DNA from: CAXBCP01 sp963974055
GTDB lineage: Bacteria > Pseudomonadota > Alphaproteobacteria > MPNO01 > UBA830
DNA: 24,013 nt
Reading direction: 5' to 3'
NCBI GenBank assembly: GCA_963974055.1
Contig: CAXBCP010000046.1
Span: forward strand, 1 to 24,013
Positions 21,697 through 24,013 of this stretch are shown here, one piece after another. The stretch's first letter is position 1. The number at the start of each line of letters is the position of its first letter. A program made the position numbers and the translations under genes. The notes below the pieces were generated by a model. The model had not been told where the DNA came from. It did not search any database and was given only the letters and a program-made list of their open reading frames with translations.

Positions 21697-22296
21697 ATGT
21701 CGCGCGTAAAGGCCCTTAGCGACGCCGAACTCGGCGGTCTGACGGATTTCTTCGAAGGCGGCAGCAAGATACTCGGCTTCGTGCCGAATTCGCAGCGCAT
21801 CATGGCGCACAAGCCGGAAGTCCTGCGCTCCCTCGCGCAGGTCGCGGCCGCGATTTACGAGCCCGCCAACAGCCTTCTGCCCCCGTCGCTGAAAACGCTG
21901 ATCTCGCTCGCATCCAGCCTGGCGGGGGGCTGCATGTATTGCGTCGCCCATACGAGTTCGACCTCCGGGCGCGTCGGCACGGACGAAGACAAGATCGCCG
22001 CAGTCTGGGAATTCGAAACCAGCGACCTGTTCACCGACGCCGAACGGTCGGCCCTGCGCTTCGCCCAGGCCGCATCGTCGGTGCCCAATTTGGTGACGGA
22101 TGCGGATTTCGCAGATTTGCGCCGGTATTACGGCGAAGAGGAGATCGTCGAGATCGTCTCCGTCATCTCGCTGTTCGGTTTCCTCAACCGGTGGAACGAC
22201 ACCATGGCGACCGACCTCGAAGAAGAGCCGGTCGAATTCGCCGGGCGCGCGCTGAACGGCACGGACTGGGACGGCGCCAAGCACGGGGCGGGGTGA
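21697..22296 (+). CDS. Carboxymuconolactone decarboxylase/AhpD-like family protein (second of a tandem pair)
   Basis: A 199-residue paralogue of the preceding gene. The two align without gaps over the first 190 residues, with about 113 identities by hand count; residues 100-180 are the most alike and the segments at 11-30 and 41-60 have diverged most. The GGCMYCVAHT motif (Cys79, Cys82, His85) is retained, so both copies are probably active. The divergent N-terminal half likely lines the substrate pocket, suggesting different specificity or a heteromeric complex; that is inference. It starts 8 bases after the first copy with a GGGCGGG ahead of the ATG. Last gene of the TRAP-NmrA-AhpD unit, followed by a two-hairpin intergenic repeat. 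Confidence 0.92.
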   Translation: MSRVKALSDAELGGLTDFFEGGSKILGFVPNSQRIMAHKPEVLRSLAQVAAAIYEPANSLLPPSLKTLISLASSLAGGCMYCVAHTSSTSGRVGTDEDKIAAVWEFETSDLFTDAERSALRFAQAASSVPNLVTDADFADLRRYYGEEEIVEIVSVISLFGFLNRWNDTMATDLEEEPVEFAGRALNGTDWDGAKHGAG

Positions 22297-22314
22297 CTGA
22301 CCGTTCTTCGGGGC

Positions 22315-22393
22315 TGTCATCCCGGGCCCGTCCCGGGATCGAGTCTTTTTGTTTTTCCTGCGCACTGGACCCCGGCACAGGGCCGGGGTGACA
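22315..22393. repeat. Two-hairpin TGTCATCCCGG-type intergenic repeat element
   Basis: The element begins TGTCATCCCGGGC and ends GCCGGGGTGACA, an imperfect outer inverted repeat. It contains two perfect 8-bp hairpins: ATCCCGGG/CCCGGGAT (22319-22326 and 22332-22339) and ACCCCGGC/GCCGGGGT (22369-22376 and 22382-22389), joined by a T-rich linker. Elements of this appearance are dispersed between genes in many alphaproteobacterial genomes. Its position after the last gene of the unit also lets it act as a transcript end. Confidence 0.7.
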
Positions 22394-22452
22394 ACGGGTA
22401 AATCGAATGCCTTTTGAACCTCTGCTCAGGGACGTCCTCCCGCCGCCGATTC

Positions 22453-22467
22453 TTGTGACCGTCACAA
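22453..22467. promoter_or_regulatory. TTGTGAC-C-GTCACAA palindrome, possible operator
   Basis: A perfect 15-base palindrome with a single central base, 68 bases upstream of the membrane-protein gene at 22536. The TGTGA/TCACA half-sites resemble CRP/FNR-family half-sites, but the spacing between them is 3, not the 6 of CRP, so another regulator is more likely. Symmetry seen; function inferred. Confidence 0.45.
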
Positions 22468-22535
22468 TCCCGGCCTAACGTAGGAAGCGTCTACTCACGG
22501 TTGCTGACTGCGGCCGGTAACATTCCGGGGGTTCC

Positions 22536-23387
22536 ATGACGGAAGAGATATCTGCGCCGAAGCGGCCGGCGCAAAAACTGGCGGTCTGGGGAACGGTCGG
22601 GGAAGCCTATGCCGTCTGGTTCGCCAATCTCGGGCTGTGGCTGAAGCTGTCGATCGTGCCCGTGGTGATCCTCATCGGGCTGAAGGCGATTGCGCCGTCA
22701 GCGATGTCGGATGCGAATAGCGCAGATGCCGGCGCTGCCGGGGCGGCCGCTGCGGTATTCATGCTGTTCGCGGTGATCGTCTATCTCTCGGAGATTCCGT
22801 TGGCGACGGCGTGGCACCGGTTCATTCTCACCCATGGGGATACGACATCCCACCGTTACCTGGTCGGCAGGCGCGAATGGCGCTATTTGCTGAAAGCGTT
22901 GCTGATCACGCTGGTTATTCTCCTGGTATCGCTTGTAATCGGACTTCTTATGGGCGCCGTGTTGATACCCGTCATACTGGCGGGGACGGAAGGCGGAGCG
23001 GTGGCGAACCTGCCGTGGCTCGGCGCGGCAACCGGCTTTTTCACGCTCCTGGTCTACGCGGCGCTCGGTTACTTTCTGGGGCATTTGTTTCTGATGCTGC
23101 CGGGCGCGGCCATCGGGCGGCAAATCTCGATGAAAGACACGCGGGCGGCTGTACGCGGCAACGAATGGCGCCTCATCGGCGTCTATATTGTCGCACTTCT
23201 GCCCATCTGGATCGTGGGAACCATCCTCACCTGGCCGGTCGACGGCACGCCCGTTCTGAGCGCCAACGACATGCTCGGACACGTGCCGGCCCTGTTTTTC
23301 GCGCCGGTTATTGTCGGCGTCGTATCGGTCTCCTATCGCGAACTGGTGCAGAAACCGGAGGCGGCGGTCGGCGGCATCGGCGGTTAG
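22536..23387 (+). CDS. Multi-pass membrane protein of unknown function
   Basis: A 283-residue protein that I can only class as a polytopic inner-membrane protein. Hydrophobic segments lie at about 30-52, 65-90, 119-150, 162-190, 210-230 and 245-268. Between segments 2 and 3 there is a cytoplasm-like stretch WHRFILTHGDTTSHRYLVGRRE (read in parts, about 94-114), and another charged loop follows residue 194 (GRQISMKDTRAAVRGNEWRL, about 196-215). This pattern of a repeated amphipathic segment plus paired membrane segments recalls alphaproteobacterial proteins distantly like the glycerophosphodiester phosphodiesterase membrane domain, but no catalytic residues are present. It has its own upstream palindrome at 22453 and overlaps the convergent MFS gene by 4 bases. 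Confidence 0.8.
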   Translation: MTEEISAPKRPAQKLAVWGTVGEAYAVWFANLGLWLKLSIVPVVILIGLKAIAPSAMSDANSADAGAAGAAAAVFMLFAVIVYLSEIPLATAWHRFILTHGDTTSHRYLVGRREWRYLLKALLITLVILLVSLVIGLLMGAVLIPVILAGTEGGAVANLPWLGAATGFFTLLVYAALGYFLGHLFLMLPGAAIGRQISMKDTRAAVRGNEWRLIGVYIVALLPIWIVGTILTWPVDGTPVLSANDMLGHVPALFFAPVIVGVVSVSYRELVQKPEAAVGGIGG

Positions 23388-24013
23388 GACATTTTCCGGT
23401 CCCGCGCCATCATTCCGAGCACCGCCGCGATCACAAGCGTGAGGGCGGCGACAAGTGTGGGCGCCGTGAAGGTGCCGGTGAATTCCGCCACATAACCGGC
23501 GAAGGCGGGGCCGATCATCTGGCCGAGGCCGAAGGCGCCGGTCATCAGGGCGATTACCCGGCGCGGATCGGCGCCGGAGCCGAGCGCGAGGTCTCGGGCT
23601 GTGAACAGGCCGACTGCGGTGATCCCGACAAACGTGCCGCCGGTCAGCGCGGCGCCGGTCAGGACGATGGCGGGATCGGTGAACAGCACCGTCGCCGCCA
23701 CGCCGGCGGCTTCGGTCAGGCAGGCGAGTGCGAAGCTGGCCGGGTTGCCGATGCGGCGGCCGACCCAGGCCCACAGGGCGACCGACGGCAGGGCGGCAAG
23801 CCCGACGACCACCCAGACATAGGGCTCTATATACGAGATCGCGGGCGTCTGGCGGACGATCGCCGAGATGAAGGTCGTCGTCACGACATAGCCGAACCCG
23901 AACAGCCCGTAGGCGGTGGCAAGCGGGTAAATCCGCCGGTCGATGCGCGTGCCGCCGGCGGTCGCGACGGTCGGTGAATCGCCGTCGGCGGGCGGGATCA
24001 GGAAGGCGATGGC
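23384..24013 (-). CDS. MFS transporter, YbfB/YjiJ-like, 3' part (runs off the window)
   Basis: The frame is open from the right edge of the window to the TAA at 23384-23386, giving the last 209 residues; the 5' part lies beyond 24013. The visible part covers about the C-terminal six membrane segments of a major facilitator: LATAYGLFGFGYVVTTTFIS (just before an apparent internal GTG at 23884), WVVVGLAALPSVALWAWVGR, GTFVGITAVGLFTARDLALG, MTGAFGLGQMIGPAFAGYVA and a final helix ending MMARDRKMS. The GLFGFGY and FISAIVR stretches and the GQMIGPAFAGY motif recall the YbfB/YjiJ group. Substrate unknown. It is convergent with, and overlaps by 4 bases, the membrane-protein gene. Confidence 0.85.
   Translation of the reverse strand, partial: AIAFLIPPADGDSPTVATAGGTRIDRRIYPLATAYGLFGFGYVVTTTFISAIVRQTPAISYIEPYVWVVVGLAALPSVALWAWVGRRIGNPASFALACLTEAAGVAATVLFTDPAIVLTGAALTGGTFVGITAVGLFTARDLALGSGADPRRVIALMTGAFGLGQMIGPAFAGYVAEFTGTFTAPTLVAALTLVIAAVLGMMARDRKMS

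Noticed and set aside
22453..22467. CRP binding site
   Set aside because: The TGTGA and TCACA half-sites are 3 bases apart instead of 6.
22698..23977. Long open frames on both strands over the membrane-protein and MFS genes
   Set aside because: They lack membrane-protein or domain character and overlap two supported genes in other frames.
1..24013. CRISPR arrays, tRNA or rRNA genes, insertion sequences, attachment sites
   Set aside because: I looked for regularly spaced repeats, cloverleaf-like segments, transposase motifs and target-site duplications and saw none.

Overview
The window is a GC-rich, densely coded chromosomal segment with no tRNA, rRNA, CRISPR array, transposase or phage gene that I can see. 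The gene types point to an alphaproteobacterium, probably close to the Rhodospirillales: an S9 ribosomal protein with a long Ala/Glu/Pro-rich N-terminal extension, a short (type 2) ArgC, ThrH, a tripartite TRAP transporter, a PEP-CTERM protein, and a TGTCATCCCGG-type intergenic repeat. This assignment comes from recalled family distributions, not from a search.

Layout. (a) 18-2034, minus strand: a three-gene operon of an acyl-CoA-dehydrogenase-fold oxygenase/dehydrogenase, a DUF1330 protein and a MarR repressor, with a perfect 17-bp palindrome just upstream that is probably the MarR operator. (b) 2366-2965: a secreted protein built from three copies of an exact cysteine-spaced module, closed by a strong terminator. 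(c) 3116-6280, plus strand: thrH, ispG, a NifU-type Fe-S carrier with an extra degenerate NifU domain, and cutA. (d) 6334-7522, minus strand: a transglutaminase-like protein and a 59-residue protein. (e) 7688-8077, plus strand: a VOC protein, convergent with metY; a perfect 15-bp inverted repeat holds both stop codons. (f) 8106-12476, minus strand: metY, a FAD monooxygenase, a CoA-binding protein and an ECHDC3-like crotonase.

(g) 12477-15566: an AT-rich promoter region, then rplM-rpsI with a UUCG-loop terminator, argC and a gamma-class carbonic anhydrase. (h) 15718-16515: a PEP-CTERM protein behind a textbook -24/-12 sigma-54 promoter. (i) 16559-22296: an XRE-cupin regulator divergent from a six-gene unit encoding TRAP DctP, DctQ and DctM, an NmrA-like protein and two tandem AhpD-like proteins, with a nested dyad between regulator and unit. 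(j) 22315-24013: a two-hairpin repeat, a membrane protein behind a TTGTGAC-N-GTCACAA dyad, and the 3' part of an MFS transporter that runs off the window.

The most interesting items are the sigma-54-driven PEP-CTERM gene, the triplicated secreted cysteine module, the duplicated NifU domain beside ispG, and the regulator-TRAP-NmrA-AhpD cassette, which looks like a self-contained uptake and processing or detoxification unit for an unidentified small molecule.
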